From Streptomyces katrae (GTDB lineage Bacteria > Actinomycetota > Actinomycetes > Streptomycetales > Streptomycetaceae), in assembly GCF_002028425.1 (NCBI RefSeq), contig NZ_CP020042.1, forward strand, positions 4,501,560-4,565,559: a stretch of 64,000 bases of DNA. Direction: 5' to 3'. The position numbers and the translations under genes are program-made. The notes under the pieces were generated by a model. The model worked only from the letters and a program-made list of their open reading frames with translations. It was not told the DNA's origin and searched no databases. Each line of letters starts with the position of its first letter. Position 1 is the stretch's first letter. This document shows, in pieces, positions 14,421-23,836 of this stretch.

Positions 14421-14578
14421 GCGGTCACCCCGCCCAGGAACGCGGTCCAGGTGGAGGGGGCGACCTTCAGCTCAGGACTGGCCGCGAGCTTCGAGTCCCG
14501 GATGTGCACGGTGTCGGTGCAGGTGGCGACCTCGACGCAGCTGTCGCCGTCCCCGCTGCTGTAGGTGGACTTGTGCCA
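14417..14578 (-). pseudogene. DUF397 domain remnant lacking its start
   Basis: Codes WHKSTYSSGDGDSCVEVATC, then HIRDSKLAASPELKVAPSTWTAFLGG, a nearly complete DUF397 domain (about 53 residues). No ATG, GTG or TTG start lies just upstream in this frame. Instead the sequence runs out of frame into the C-terminus of the gene starting at 14808. Intact DUF397 proteins usually start a few residues before the WxKSSYS motif and follow a gene for an XRE regulator, which is absent here. A deletion that fused the two genes out of frame explains the arrangement. An unusual start cannot be excluded. Confidence 0.6.
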
Positions 14579-14808
14579 GGAGGGACGCTGACGGTGTACC
14601 CCGTCGGGTGCTCCAGGCGGCCGCACGGCATGTCGATCCGGATGTCCTCGGCGCGCACCCCGGACCGCGTCAGGTCCTCCAGGTAGGCGCGCAGCTCGTC
14701 GCGGTCCAGCGTCGAGAAGCGTGGCTCCCACCGGCCCGGCGCCTGCCGCTCGCGCCGGGCGTCGGCCTCCCGGCGCTCCCGCTCCCTGCGCTTGCGCTGA
14801 CCCGGCAT
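14467..14808 (-). CDS. Hypothetical protein, C-terminus probably altered by a fusion
   Basis: A 113-residue ORF starting at ATG 14808 after AGGAGAG. The first 75 or so residues look genuine: a basic segment (MPGQRKRRERERREADARRE), then RWEPRFSTLDRDELRAYLEDL and CGRLEHPTGYTVSVP, a pattern I associate with small conserved Streptomyces proteins. The rest (PPGTSPPTAAG onwards) is the out-of-frame translation of the DUF397 domain and is unlikely to be native. The gene is probably truncated. Function unknown. Confidence 0.5.
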   Translation of the reverse strand: MPGQRKRRERERREADARRERQAPGRWEPRFSTLDRDELRAYLEDLTRSGVRAEDIRIDMPCGRLEHPTGYTVSVPPGTSPPTAAGTATAASRSPPAPTPCTSGTRSSRPVLS

Positions 14809-14923
14809 CCGCTCTCCTCTCCCCGTCGGCCGCTGTCGGTGGCGGGCACTGCCGCCTCCACGACCGCCCCAGTCCAGGGGATTAGCATGCGCGCCGGGGC
14901 CGGGTGGACGGGAAGGCGGAGCG

Positions 14924-16651
14924 GTGGTGGCTGGCTTGTCCGGCAGTGGAATTGAGGGGCAGCGGCGGCCCGAGGTGCTTGCCGGGCTGCTCAAGGCCGC
15001 CCGTGTCGGGCCCGGAGGGCACCGGGCGGCGGCGCACAGGGTGGCCGCCTGGCTGGGCCGTGCCGTCGGGGGCTCCGCGCGGATCGAGGTCCCCGCGCGG
15101 ATCGAGGACTCCGCGCGGGCCGGGGGCTGGGCGGGTGCCGGGGGCGGGGACGGTGCGCTCCTGCGGGACGTCGCCGCCGGGAGCCCCCGGTCCGCCGTGG
15201 TCGCCGAGCCCGGGCGGCACCTGCGGGTGCTGGCCCTCGGGGTCGAGCGGCCGCATCCGGTGCTCGTCGTCACCCGGCCGTCCCCTTACGACGAGGCCGC
15301 CGCGGCCCTCGTCGCCCACGCCGCCACCGTCCTGGAGCTGCTGCTGTCGGCCGGTGAGGCGGACGAGCGGCGGCGTCGGCTGGCCGAGGCGGGGGCGGGG
15401 GTGCGGCTGTCAGTGCTCCAGCTGCTCATGGGCGGGGAAGTGGTCCTCGCCCAGCGGACGATGGCCGGGCTGCGGCCCGGGCTGCTGGACGCGGAACGCG
15501 TGGTGGTGTGCGTACTGGAGGCCTCGGAGGGCGAGCGGGGGGAGGTGGCGCGGGCCTGTGAGGGGCTGCTCGCCGGGCGGGCGCTGGTCGTGCGGTGCCC
15601 CGCGGACGACGGGCACGTCATCGTCGTCGCGCCCGTCACCCCGGGGGGCGCCGCCGGGACCGGGGCGCAGGACGCCCTGCGGGAGTTCGTCACCGGGCGG
15701 GACGGGGTGTTCCTGGGGGTGGGTGACCGCCACCCGATCTCCCGGGTCGCCGCGGGCTACGACGACGCCATCCGGAGCCTGGCCGCCGCCCGGCTGATGC
15801 CGGGGCGGGTGGCGGGGCACCAGCCCGGGGCGCGGCTGCCGGAGGTACTGGACGCGGGGGCGGCGGCCGGCTGGGCGGCCGGGTTCCTGCGGCCGCTGGC
15901 GGCCGTGCCGGCGCAGGACCGGGGGCAGCTGACGGCGACCGTCCGGCTCGGGCTGGAGTTCACCGCCGTGAACGCGGCCAGGCTGCTCGGGATCAGCCGC
16001 AACACCGTGCGGGCGCGCATGGACCGGGTGGCCGGGCTGCTCGGCCTCGACCTGGGCGACGTACGGGCCCGGGCGGCGCTGGACCTCGCCCTGAGGCTCG
16101 ATGACGGCGATCCCGGTACGGCTCGGAGCGGCCGGGCCGGCGGTACCGGCCAGGCCCGCAAGGGCGGCGACGGCGGCCACGCCGCCCACGCCGCCCAAGC
16201 CGCCGACGGCAGCGGTACCGGCCACGCCCGCCCCGCCGCCACCCGGCCCGGACCGGGGCCGGGGCCGGGGCCGGGCGGCGGGGAGCTGGGCCGGATGCTC
16301 GCGGCTCCGCCCGTCCTGGTCTGGGCGCGGGACCTGCTCGCGCCGCTCCGCGGCGACGAGCGGGACCTGCGGCGGACCCTGCGCGACTGGGTAGGGGAGA
16401 ACTGCGCGGTCGAGCCCGCCGCCCGGCGCCGGGGCGTGCACCCGCAGACCGTGCGCGAGCACCTGCGCGGGGCGGAGGGGCTGCTGCGGCGGCAGCTCGT
16501 CGCGGGCGGCAGCGGGCTCTACGAGGTGGTCCTCGCGCTCACCGTGACGGGAGAGCTGGACGAGGCCCCGTCCCGGGGATCTTCGGGCCGGTCAGCGCCG
16601 GGGGACCGTGCACTCGTGACACCCTCGTGCCCCGCGACCGTGCATCCGTGA
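14924..16651 (+). CDS. PucR/CdaR-type helix-turn-helix transcriptional regulator
   Basis: A 575-residue protein. The N-terminal ~300 residues look like the GAF-like and GGDEF-like regions of PucR regulators (PSPYDEAAAALVAHAATVLELL, then GVGDRHPISRVAAGYDDAIRSL). Two helix-turn-helix segments follow: NAARLLGISRNTVRARMDRV (about 347-366) and RRGVHPQTVREHLRGAEGLL near residue 510. They are separated by a low-complexity Gly/Ala/Pro linker (about 395-460). PucR proteins activate catabolic or secondary-metabolic genes, but the target is not evident. GTG 14924 follows GGAAGGCGGAG. Confidence 0.75.
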   Translation: MVAGLSGSGIEGQRRPEVLAGLLKAARVGPGGHRAAAHRVAAWLGRAVGGSARIEVPARIEDSARAGGWAGAGGGDGALLRDVAAGSPRSAVVAEPGRHLRVLALGVERPHPVLVVTRPSPYDEAAAALVAHAATVLELLLSAGEADERRRRLAEAGAGVRLSVLQLLMGGEVVLAQRTMAGLRPGLLDAERVVVCVLEASEGERGEVARACEGLLAGRALVVRCPADDGHVIVVAPVTPGGAAGTGAQDALREFVTGRDGVFLGVGDRHPISRVAAGYDDAIRSLAAARLMPGRVAGHQPGARLPEVLDAGAAAGWAAGFLRPLAAVPAQDRGQLTATVRLGLEFTAVNAARLLGISRNTVRARMDRVAGLLGLDLGDVRARAALDLALRLDDGDPGTARSGRAGGTGQARKGGDGGHAAHAAQAADGSGTGHARPAATRPGPGPGPGPGGGELGRMLAAPPVLVWARDLLAPLRGDERDLRRTLRDWVGENCAVEPAARRRGVHPQTVREHLRGAEGLLRRQLVAGGSGLYEVVLALTVTGELDEAPSRGSSGRSAPGDRALVTPSCPATVHP

Positions 16652-16690
16652 GATGGCGGCCGGTCCACCGGGGCCCTAGTTTCTCCTTCA

Positions 16691-16763
16691 GCGGCACCCG
16701 AGGTCGGTGCCGCCAACGGGGGGATCGGAACTGCAGGTTCCGATCTATCACGCGGGAGCGTGA
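16691..16763. ncRNA. Row of three hairpins in the 3' region (possible structured RNA)
   Basis: Three consecutive stem-loops precede the terminator at 16768: GCGGCACC/GGTGCCGC (16691-16713), GATCGGAAC/GTTCCGATC (16723-16745) and TCACGC-GGGA-GCGTGA (16748-16763). They fill the gap between convergent genes. A TAGTTT at 16678-16683 could be a -10 for a short + strand transcript. It may be a small RNA or a 3'-UTR structure. No named RNA family was recognised. Confidence 0.35.
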
Positions 16764-16767
16764 CGCC

Positions 16768-16808
16768 GAACCGGGCCCGGAGCCGCTGCTGCGCTCCGGG
16801 CCCGGTTC
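16768..16808. terminator. Strong bidirectional terminator hairpin
   Basis: GAACCGGGCCCGGAGC pairs perfectly (16 bp) with GCTCCGGGCCCGGTTC over a 9-nt loop, between the convergent PucR-type gene and the lipoprotein gene. Confidence 0.75.
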
Positions 16809-16835
16809 GTCATGCCGGCGGCCGTGACGTGACGG

Positions 16836-17333
16836 CTACTTCTTCGTCGGCAGCGGCGGGAGCGACGGGAGCTTGCCCGGGTCGCTCTTCTGGAAGGTGT
16901 CCTGGCCCGCGCCCTCCCAGGTGACCTTCAGGGTCGTGGCGTCGACCGAGTCGACCTTGCCCTTGGAACGAGTCGCGCCGGGCGGGCACTTCAGGTCGAG
17001 GGTGGTGCCGTTGGAGCTGCCCTCGCAGGTCAGGCCGGTGGCGGCCTCGACCACGAGCGCCTTCTGGCCCTTGACCGTGAGCACCACGCTCTTGCCCGGG
17101 TTCTGCATCGAGATCCAGCCGCCGTCCAGGGTGCCCGCGCCCCCCGCCGCGCCCGTGGCCGTGCCCGCGCCGGCCGTCGGGGCGGCGGTGGGGGTGGAGG
17201 CGGCCGGGGCGGAGGGCTTGGCGTCCGGCTTCGAGGAGCCGTCGCTGCCGCAGGCGGTCAGGGTCAGGGCGGCGGCCAGGCCGGCGGCGGCGAAGGCGGC
17301 GGTGCGCAGGGTGCGGTGCGGGCTGCTGTGCAC
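16836..17333 (-). CDS. Secreted lipoprotein of unknown function
   Basis: A 165-residue protein with a lipoprotein signal peptide ending in the lipobox LTAC (Cys near residue 28), so it is anchored on the outer face of the membrane. A Pro/Ala/Thr/Gly linker (to about residue 65) leads to a compact domain with GGWISMQNPGKSVVLTVKG, two cysteines (TCEG and KCPPG) that may pair, and a Pro-Leu-rich tail. No enzyme motif is visible. The strong hairpin at 16768-16808 ends its transcript. Confidence 0.75.
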   Translation of the reverse strand: MHSSPHRTLRTAAFAAAGLAAALTLTACGSDGSSKPDAKPSAPAASTPTAAPTAGAGTATGAAGGAGTLDGGWISMQNPGKSVVLTVKGQKALVVEAATGLTCEGSSNGTTLDLKCPPGATRSKGKVDSVDATTLKVTWEGAGQDTFQKSDPGKLPSLPPLPTKK

Positions 17334-17507
17334 GGGAAGGTCCCCCAGGAAAGCGAGTTGATCGATCGACGGAACGCGCCAAAGTACCAGCCGTTCCGGC
17401 GGTCCGAGGCACCTGCGGACACGCCCGGCCGGGTCCGGATGGTTCCGGCCGCCGTGCCCCGGGTCAAGAAGGGGTCCGGGCCGGGCCGGTGGCCCGGAGG
17501 CGGGGCG

Positions 17508-18368
17508 TCAGAGGTACTGGGCGAAATCGTCCAGGGTGCGCAGGACCTCGTCCTCCCGGGCGGAGGGGAGTTGGAGGACGACCTCCTCGATGCCCAGCTC
17601 GGCGTAGTGGGCGAGCTTGCCCGGGTTGGGCTGGACGGCGTACGGGACCACCTGGAGGGTCTTGGGGTCGCGTCCGGCGTCCTCCCAGACCCGGCGCAGC
17701 ACCGGCAGGTTCTCGGTCAGGCCGCCGCCTCCGATGGGGAGCCAGCCGTCTGCGTGGTCGGCGACGGCGGCGAACAGCCTGGGGCCGGCCGCCCCGCCGA
17801 TGAGGGTGCGCGGGCCGTGCAGCCGCTGTCCGCCGGGGAGTTCGCGCGGGGGCGTGGCGGGCTTGGGGTGGGCGAGGCTGGCCTGGACGGAGCCGAACGG
17901 GCCCTCGTAGGCGGTCGGCTCCGGGGACCACAGGGCGCGCATGAGGGCCATGTGCGAGCGGACGCGTTCGCGCCGGGTGGGCCAGTCGACGCCGTGGTCG
18001 GCGGCCTCCTCGACGTTCCAGCCGTAGCCGATGCCGAGGGTGAGGCGGCCGCCGCTGAGGTGGTCGAGGGTGGCGGCCTGCTTGGCGAGGCCGATGGGGT
18101 CGTGCTGGGCGACGAGGGTGATGCCGGTGCCGAGGTGCAGGCGGCGGGTGACGGCGGCGGCCTGGGCGAGGGCGACGAAGGGGTCGAGGGTGCGGCCGTA
18201 CTGGTCGGGGAGTTCGCCGCCCATGGGGGCGGAGGTGGTGCGGCTGACCGGGATGTGGGTGTGTTCGGGGAGGTAGAGGCCGGCGAAGCCGCGCTCTTCG
18301 AGGGTGGTGGCGAGGCGGGTGGGGGAGACGGTGAGGTCGGTGAGGAAGATGGTGGTGGCGATCCGCAT
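17508..18368 (-). CDS. LLM-class F420-dependent oxidoreductase
   Basis: A 286-residue luciferase-like protein, the third of this class in the window. MRIATTIFLTDLTVSPTRLA, GFAGLYLPEHTHIPVSR, AATLDHLSGGRLTLGIGYG and WLPIGGGG match the short F420-dependent subgroup. The cofactor probably binds as F420H2. The substrate is unknown. It stands alone on the minus strand between a lipoprotein gene and the ADP-ribosylglycohydrolase homologue, so the context gives no hint of pathway. Confidence 0.85.
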   Translation of the reverse strand: MRIATTIFLTDLTVSPTRLATTLEERGFAGLYLPEHTHIPVSRTTSAPMGGELPDQYGRTLDPFVALAQAAAVTRRLHLGTGITLVAQHDPIGLAKQAATLDHLSGGRLTLGIGYGWNVEEAADHGVDWPTRRERVRSHMALMRALWSPEPTAYEGPFGSVQASLAHPKPATPPRELPGGQRLHGPRTLIGGAAGPRLFAAVADHADGWLPIGGGGLTENLPVLRRVWEDAGRDPKTLQVVPYAVQPNPGKLAHYAELGIEEVVLQLPSAREDEVLRTLDDFAQYL

Positions 18369-18533
18369 GTGGGCACCTCCGTGTCGTCGGGAGGGCCAAG
18401 GTACGGGGTTCCGGGTGCGGTTGTGAGGGGCATGCGGGGCCTGAACGGTCGGGCGGGGCCGCCCTGTGCGGCGGTGTGTTCCGGTGCGCCCGTTCTCCCC
18501 CGGGCTCTGCGCTCCGTTCGGGCCGGGGGAGCG

Positions 18534-19883
18534 TCAGCCCTGCGGGTAGCGGGCCAGCCAGGCCGGGGTGGTGTGGAGGGTGGGGCCCTGGGTCATTTCC
18601 AGGGCGAAGTCGTCGGCGAGTTCCAGGATCGTGGCGCGGCCCTCCAGTTCGGCGAGCCAGGCCGCCGGGAGGGCCGTCTCACCGTGGAGGGCGCCGAGCA
18701 GGGCCCCGCACAGGGCGCCGGTGGCGGTGGAGTCGCCGCCGTGGTTGACGGCCAGGCGCAGCCCGTGCGGGACGTCCTCGGCGACGAGGGCGCAGTAGAC
18801 GGCGATGGCGAGGGTGTCCTCGGCGTCGCGGCCGTCGCCGGGGGAGAGGGAGCCGACGGTGCGGGGGCCGGGTGTGCCGTCGGTGACGGCGGCGACGGCC
18901 CGGCGCAGGGCGTCGGTGACGGGCTGGTGGCCGGGGCGGGTGGCGAGGAGGGCGAGGGCGCGCCGGAGGGCGGCGTCGAGGGTCTCGCCGCGCGTCAGGC
19001 CGTGGACGATGACGGCGAGGGCCCCGGCGGACAGGTAGGCGGTGGGGTGGCCGTGGCTCTGGACGGCGCACTCGACGGCGAGCTGGAGGACGAGGGAGGG
19101 CTCCCAGCCGACGAGGAGCCCGAAGGGCGCCGAGCGCACGGTGGCGGCGGCGTCGCGGGCGGTGGGGTTCTTGGGCTGGTCCAGGGTGGCGAGGGAGTCG
19201 TCGGCGAAGCCGGTCATGCAGGCCCGGTCGGGGCCGCGGCGGGCGTAGAGCCATTCCTCGTGGGCGAGCCAGCCGTTGTCCGTGCGGCGCTCGTCGGGTC
19301 CCCAGTCGTGCTGGGTGGCGGCCCAGCGGAGGTAGGCGCGGTGGACGTCGGTCGGGGGGTGCCAGGCGCCGGTGTCGCGGCGCACGTGGGCCCGTATCAG
19401 GCCGTCCACGGTGAAGAGGGTGAGCTGGGTGGACGCGGTGACGGTGCCGCGGCGGCCGTAGGCGGGGGCGGGTTCGGTGAGGCCGGCCGGGCCGTGGGCC
19501 TCGCGGATGCCGTCCAGGGAGAGGCCGGCCACGGGGGCGCCGAGGGCGTCGCCGATGGCGGAGCCGAGGAGGGTGCCGCGCACCCGGCTGCGGAAGTCCT
19601 GCTGTTCGGTACGGCCCCACAGGGCGGTGGCCAGGACGACGCCCGCCCCGGGAGGTGTGGCCGGGGCGGGCGCCGCAGGGACGTGCGCCCTTGGCGCCCC
19701 CGCAGTCCCTGCCGTCCCTGGCGCTCCTGCCGTCCCTGGCGCCCCTGCCGTTCCTGGCATCCCCGCCGGCGATAGGTTCGCCGCCGCCGTCCCCGCCGTC
19801 CCCGCCCCCGCCGCCCCTGTCGGCGGTTCGGCCGCTCCCGTGCCCGTCGCCGTGCTCGCGGTCGTGCTCGTCGTCGTGTCCAT
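18534..19883 (-). CDS. ADP-ribosylglycohydrolase homologue with altered metal-site motifs
   Basis: A 449-residue member of the DraG/ARH fold. RVRGTLLGSAIGDALGAPVAG is the family opening motif, and VNHGGDSTATGALCGALLGA is the C-terminal one. Active members bind two Mg ions through a TDDT motif and a late DSD. Here the first reads T149-A150-S151-T152 and the second D-S-T, so three metal-binding Asp residues appear replaced. The protein may be inactive, a binding protein or a divergent hydrolase. The first ~80 residues are low complexity with GTAGAP repeats. The start at 19883 is uncertain, since any later start would still keep the domain. Confidence 0.75.
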   Translation of the reverse strand: MDTTTSTTASTATGTGAAEPPTGAAGAGTAGTAAANLSPAGMPGTAGAPGTAGAPGTAGTAGAPRAHVPAAPAPATPPGAGVVLATALWGRTEQQDFRSRVRGTLLGSAIGDALGAPVAGLSLDGIREAHGPAGLTEPAPAYGRRGTVTASTQLTLFTVDGLIRAHVRRDTGAWHPPTDVHRAYLRWAATQHDWGPDERRTDNGWLAHEEWLYARRGPDRACMTGFADDSLATLDQPKNPTARDAAATVRSAPFGLLVGWEPSLVLQLAVECAVQSHGHPTAYLSAGALAVIVHGLTRGETLDAALRRALALLATRPGHQPVTDALRRAVAAVTDGTPGPRTVGSLSPGDGRDAEDTLAIAVYCALVAEDVPHGLRLAVNHGGDSTATGALCGALLGALHGETALPAAWLAELEGRATILELADDFALEMTQGPTLHTTPAWLARYPQG

Positions 19884-20108
19884 GCCGTTCTCCCCAGAGT
19901 CTGGCGCGCACTGTAGTGGACAGGTTCGGGCGGATTCGGATGGAGTCCGTCAGGTCGGCCCGTAAGTGACCGGAGAACGGCCGGAATGCGCGCGGTCCCA
20001 GCCCGCGAGACGATCAGGTGGCACGTTTTGCCACTCGCCTTCGCGGCGGCTGTTTCCAGCCATGCGCCGTTCACACGAGGTTCGCCGCGGGCCCGGAGCC
20101 TCGACGCC

Positions 20109-21188
20109 ATGAAGAAGGCTCTCCTCGCCGCGACCGTCACCGTCGCCGCCGCGCTCACCGCCTCCCTGGTCGTGGCCCCCGCCGCCTCCGCCTCCGGCTG
20201 GGAATGGCCCGGCCGCCACCACGACCGCACCTCCGTCCCCTTCACCGAGGCCAGCGTGACCGCCGCCGCGGACGGCTCGTACGAGCTGAAGTGGAACGCC
20301 AAGGGCACCCGGCACGTCGAGATCGAGGCGAACGGCAAGGTCGTGGCCAAGGGCGCCGCCCAGGGCCGGGCCACGGTCAAGGGGCTGCCCGCCGCCGACC
20401 GCCAGTGGTTCGACTTCAAGGCCGACCACGGCCAGGGCCTGCACCTCGCCGACCGCCAGATCAAGCTGGAGGGCGCGGTCAACTTCCGTGACGTGGGCGG
20501 CTACCGCACCACCACCGGCCAGTGGGTCAAGATGGGCGAGGTCTACCGCTCCGACGCCCTGAACAAGCTCACCGGGAACGACAAGGCCAAGCTCCAGCGG
20601 CTGCGCGTGAAGACGGTCTTCGACCTGCGCACCCAGGACGAGCGCACCAAGGACGCCGACCAGGTCCCGGCCGGCGCCCGCTACGTGGTCGCCGACGTCT
20701 TCGCGGGCTCCGGCTCGTTCCAGACCCTGCCCAAGTCCCCCGACGAGGCCGTCCAGGCCATGATCGGCGCCGAGCGGAGCATGGTCAGCGGCGCGGGCGG
20801 CAAGAAGGCCTACACGCAGGTGCTCGACGGGGTCCGCGACGACCGCGCCCACGCCGTCCTCTTCCACTGCACCGCCGGCAAGGACCGCACCGGCTGGGCC
20901 GACGCCACGCTGCTGACCGCCCTCGGCGTCCCGCGGGAGACGGTGCTGGCCGACTACCTGGCCAGCAACGACTACCGCAAGGCCGCCAACGACGCGCTCC
21001 TCTCCCACCTGCCGGCCGCGCAGGCCGCCGTCTACAAGCCGCTGCTCGCCGTCCGCCCCGAGTACCTGAACGCGGGCTTCGACGAGGTCAAGGCCACCTA
21101 CGGCAGCTTCGACCGGTACCTCAAGGACGGCCTCGGCATCGACTCCCGCGAGCTGCGCGAGCTGAAGCGGGACCTCCTCGTCGGCTGA
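20109..21188 (+). CDS. Secreted tyrosine-type protein phosphatase
   Basis: A 359-residue protein with a Sec signal peptide (cleavage near ASASG, residue 30), a beta-sandwich-like N-terminal part, then a phosphatase domain opening with VNFRDVGGYRTTTGQWVKMG. The P-loop is HCTAGKDRTG with nucleophile Cys254 and Arg260 (CX5R). This places it in the Y_phosphatase3 group that dephosphorylates protein tyrosine or phosphoinositides. It acts outside the cell. Start ATG 20109 has GGAG at 20095-20098. It converges on fbiC, with 16 bp between stops. Confidence 0.85.
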   Translation: MKKALLAATVTVAAALTASLVVAPAASASGWEWPGRHHDRTSVPFTEASVTAAADGSYELKWNAKGTRHVEIEANGKVVAKGAAQGRATVKGLPAADRQWFDFKADHGQGLHLADRQIKLEGAVNFRDVGGYRTTTGQWVKMGEVYRSDALNKLTGNDKAKLQRLRVKTVFDLRTQDERTKDADQVPAGARYVVADVFAGSGSFQTLPKSPDEAVQAMIGAERSMVSGAGGKKAYTQVLDGVRDDRAHAVLFHCTAGKDRTGWADATLLTALGVPRETVLADYLASNDYRKAANDALLSHLPAAQAAVYKPLLAVRPEYLNAGFDEVKATYGSFDRYLKDGLGIDSRELRELKRDLLVG

Positions 21189-21204
21189 CCCCCGCCAACG
21201 GCGC

Positions 21205-23796
21205 TCAGTCCAGGACCGGCAGCAGCTCCGGCAGGTGCCCGTCCGAGGCCCGGGCCGCGTCCTGGCGCTCCTGCGGCACCTCCCCGTACAGGGTCGTCCG
21301 GGGCCGCGCGGGCCGGCCCGCCGCCTCCGCGACCGCGACCAGGTCCCGGACCGACTTGTACGAGCCGTACGAGGAGCCCGCCATCCGGGAGATGGTCTCC
21401 TCCATCAGCGTCCCGCCCAGGTCGTTCGCCCCCGAGCGGAGCATTTCCGCCGCGCCCTCCGTGCCCAGCTTCACCCAGCTCGTCTGGATGTTCGGGATGT
21501 GCGGGTGCAGCAGCAGCCGGGCCATGGCCGTCACCGCCCGGTTGTCGCGGACCGTCGGGCCCGGCCGGGCGATGCCCGCCAGGTAGACGGGGGCGTTGGT
21601 GTGGATGAAGGGGAGGGTCACGAACTCCGTGAAGCCCTCCGCACCGTTGGCCAGCGCCGTCTCCTGGATGCGGGCCAGGGTGCGGAAGTGGCCGAGCCAG
21701 TGCCGGGGCTGGTCCACGTGCCCGTACATCATCGTGGACGAGGAGCGGATGCCCAGCGCGTGCGCCGTGGTGATGACCTCGGTCCAGTCCGCCGTCGGCA
21801 GCTTGCCCTTGGTGAGTACCCAGCGGACCTCGTCGTCCAGGATCTCCGCCGCCGTGCCCGGGATCGAGTCCAGCCCCGCCTCCTTGGCGGCCGTCAGCCA
21901 GTCCCGTACGGACATCCCGGTGCGGGTGGCGCCGTTGACGACCTCCATCGGGGAGAAGGCGTGCACGTGCATGCCCGGCACCCGCTGCTTCACCGCCCGC
22001 GCGATGTCGAAGTACGCCGTCCCCGGCAGGTCCGGGTGGATGCCGCCCTGCATGCACACCTCGACGGCGCCCACCTCCCAGGCCTGCGCGGCCCGGTCGG
22101 CGACCTGCTCCAGGGAGAGGGTGTAGGCGTCGGCGTCGGTGCGGCGCTGCGCGAAGGCGCAGAACCGGCAGCCGGTGTAGCAGACGTTGGTGAAGTTGAT
22201 GTTCCGCGTGACGATGTAGGTGACGTCGTCGCCCACCACCGACCGGCGCAGGTCGTCCGCGATCCGGCACAGCGCGTCCAGCGCGGGGCCGTCCGCGTGC
22301 AGCAGGGCCAGGGCCTGGTCGTCGGTGAGCCGCTCCGGATCGTCGGCGGCCTGCGCGAGGGCGGCCCGCACGTCGGTGTCGATCCGCTCGGGGACCATGC
22401 CGGGCGCGGCCGCCTCGCGCAGGGCCTCCCAGTCGCCGTATACCTCGTCGAAGTCCTCGCGGCGGTCGCCGGTGCGGCCCTCGGTGTCGACGGCGGTGTG
22501 CAGGTCGGTGCGCCCGCTGGCGGTGAAGGCCTCCTCGGGCTCCTGCCAGGGGTGCCCCTCCACGACGGCGTCCGGGCGGGCCAGGCCGGTCTGCGGGTCG
22601 GCCAGCGCCCGCACGTGGGGCAGCAGCCGGGGGTCCAGCCAGGGCTCGCCCCGGCGGACGAACTCCGGGTACACGCAGAGTCGTTCGCGCAGCTCGAACC
22701 CGGCCGCCGCCGACCGCTCGGCCAGCAGGTCGATCTGGGGCCAGGGCCGCTCGGGGTTGACGTGGTCCGGGGTGAGCGGGGAGACCCCGCCCCAGTCGTC
22801 GATGCCCGCGCCGATCAGGCGGGCGTACTCGCCGTCGACCAGGTTGGGCGGGGCCTGGAGGCAGGCGGAGGGGCCCATGATGTGCCGGGCCACGGCGATC
22901 GTGGCGACCAGGTCGTCCAGTTCGGCGTCCGGCATCCCGCGCATCGCCGTGTCCGGCTTGGCGCGGAAGTTCTGGATGATCAGCTCCTGGATGCCGTGGT
23001 AGGCCCGGGAGATCCGGCGCAGCGCGAACAGGGACTCCGCCCGCTCCTGGTACGTCTCCCCGATGCCGATGAGCAGCCCGGAGGTGAAGGGTACGGAGGA
23101 GCGGCCGGCGTCCTCCAGGACGCGCAGGCGGACGGCCGGCTCCTTGTCGGGGGAGCCGTGGTGGGGGCCGCCGGGCTCGGACCACAGCCGGGTGGCGGTG
23201 GTCTCCAGCATCATCCCCATGGACGGGGCGACGGGCTTGAGGCGCTGGAAGTCCGCCCAGGACATGACCCCGGGGTTGAGGTGGGGCAGCAGCCCCGTCT
23301 CCTCCAGGATACGTACGGAGATGGCGCGGACGTAGGAGATCGTGTCGTCGTAGCCCTCCGCCTCCAGCCACTCGCGGGCCTCGGGCCAGCGGTCCTCGGG
23401 CTTGTCGCCGAGGGTGATGAGGGCTTCCTTGCAGCCGAGGGCGGCGCCCCGGCGTGCGATGTCGAGGACCTCGTCCGGGGACATGAACATCCCGTGTCCC
23501 GCGCGGCGCAGCTTGCCGGGGACGGTGGCGAAGGTGCAGTAGTGGCACTTGTCGCGGCACAGGCGGGTGAGGGGGATGAACACGCTCTTCGAGTACGTGA
23601 TCACGCCCGCGCGGCCGGCGGCCGCCAGGCCCGCGTCGCGGACCCGGGCGGCCGAGGCGGCGAGGTCGTCCAGGGCCTCGCCCCGGGCCTGGAGCAGGAC
23701 GGCCGCCTCGGTCGCGTCGAGCGCGACGCCGTCACGGGCCCGCCGGAGCGCGCGGCGCATCGCGTTGTCGGTCGGGGCGTCACTCGGAGTGGTCAT
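21205..23796 (-). CDS. fbiC: 7,8-didemethyl-8-hydroxy-5-deazariboflavin (FO) synthase, bifunctional CofG/CofH
   Basis: An 863-residue fusion of two radical-SAM enzymes that together make FO, the chromophore of coenzyme F420, from a ribityl-diaminouracil and tyrosine. The CofG half has Cys80-x3-Cys84-x2-Cys87 (CRDKCHYC). The CofH half has CYTGCRFC in [20 protein letters not shown], near residue 545. Each triad binds a 4Fe-4S cluster. Length and domain order match actinobacterial FbiC. The enzyme is cytosolic. ATG 23796 is used, with in-frame ATG 23760 as alternative. It fits the window, which also codes several F420-type oxidoreductases. Confidence 0.95.
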   Translation of the reverse strand: MTTPSDAPTDNAMRRALRRARDGVALDATEAAVLLQARGEALDDLAASAARVRDAGLAAAGRAGVITYSKSVFIPLTRLCRDKCHYCTFATVPGKLRRAGHGMFMSPDEVLDIARRGAALGCKEALITLGDKPEDRWPEAREWLEAEGYDDTISYVRAISVRILEETGLLPHLNPGVMSWADFQRLKPVAPSMGMMLETTATRLWSEPGGPHHGSPDKEPAVRLRVLEDAGRSSVPFTSGLLIGIGETYQERAESLFALRRISRAYHGIQELIIQNFRAKPDTAMRGMPDAELDDLVATIAVARHIMGPSACLQAPPNLVDGEYARLIGAGIDDWGGVSPLTPDHVNPERPWPQIDLLAERSAAAGFELRERLCVYPEFVRRGEPWLDPRLLPHVRALADPQTGLARPDAVVEGHPWQEPEEAFTASGRTDLHTAVDTEGRTGDRREDFDEVYGDWEALREAAAPGMVPERIDTDVRAALAQAADDPERLTDDQALALLHADGPALDALCRIADDLRRSVVGDDVTYIVTRNINFTNVCYTGCRFCAFAQRRTDADAYTLSLEQVADRAAQAWEVGAVEVCMQGGIHPDLPGTAYFDIARAVKQRVPGMHVHAFSPMEVVNGATRTGMSVRDWLTAAKEAGLDSIPGTAAEILDDEVRWVLTKGKLPTADWTEVITTAHALGIRSSSTMMYGHVDQPRHWLGHFRTLARIQETALANGAEGFTEFVTLPFIHTNAPVYLAGIARPGPTVRDNRAVTAMARLLLHPHIPNIQTSWVKLGTEGAAEMLRSGANDLGGTLMEETISRMAGSSYGSYKSVRDLVAVAEAAGRPARPRTTLYGEVPQERQDAARASDGHLPELLPVLD

Positions 23797-23836
23797 ACGG
23801 CGAGCATACGATCAGCGGTTCGGGGACCGGAGGGGG

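Noticed and set aside
16691..16808. 6C small RNA
   Set aside because: That RNA has C-rich hairpin loops. The C/G run here is between stems, not in loops.
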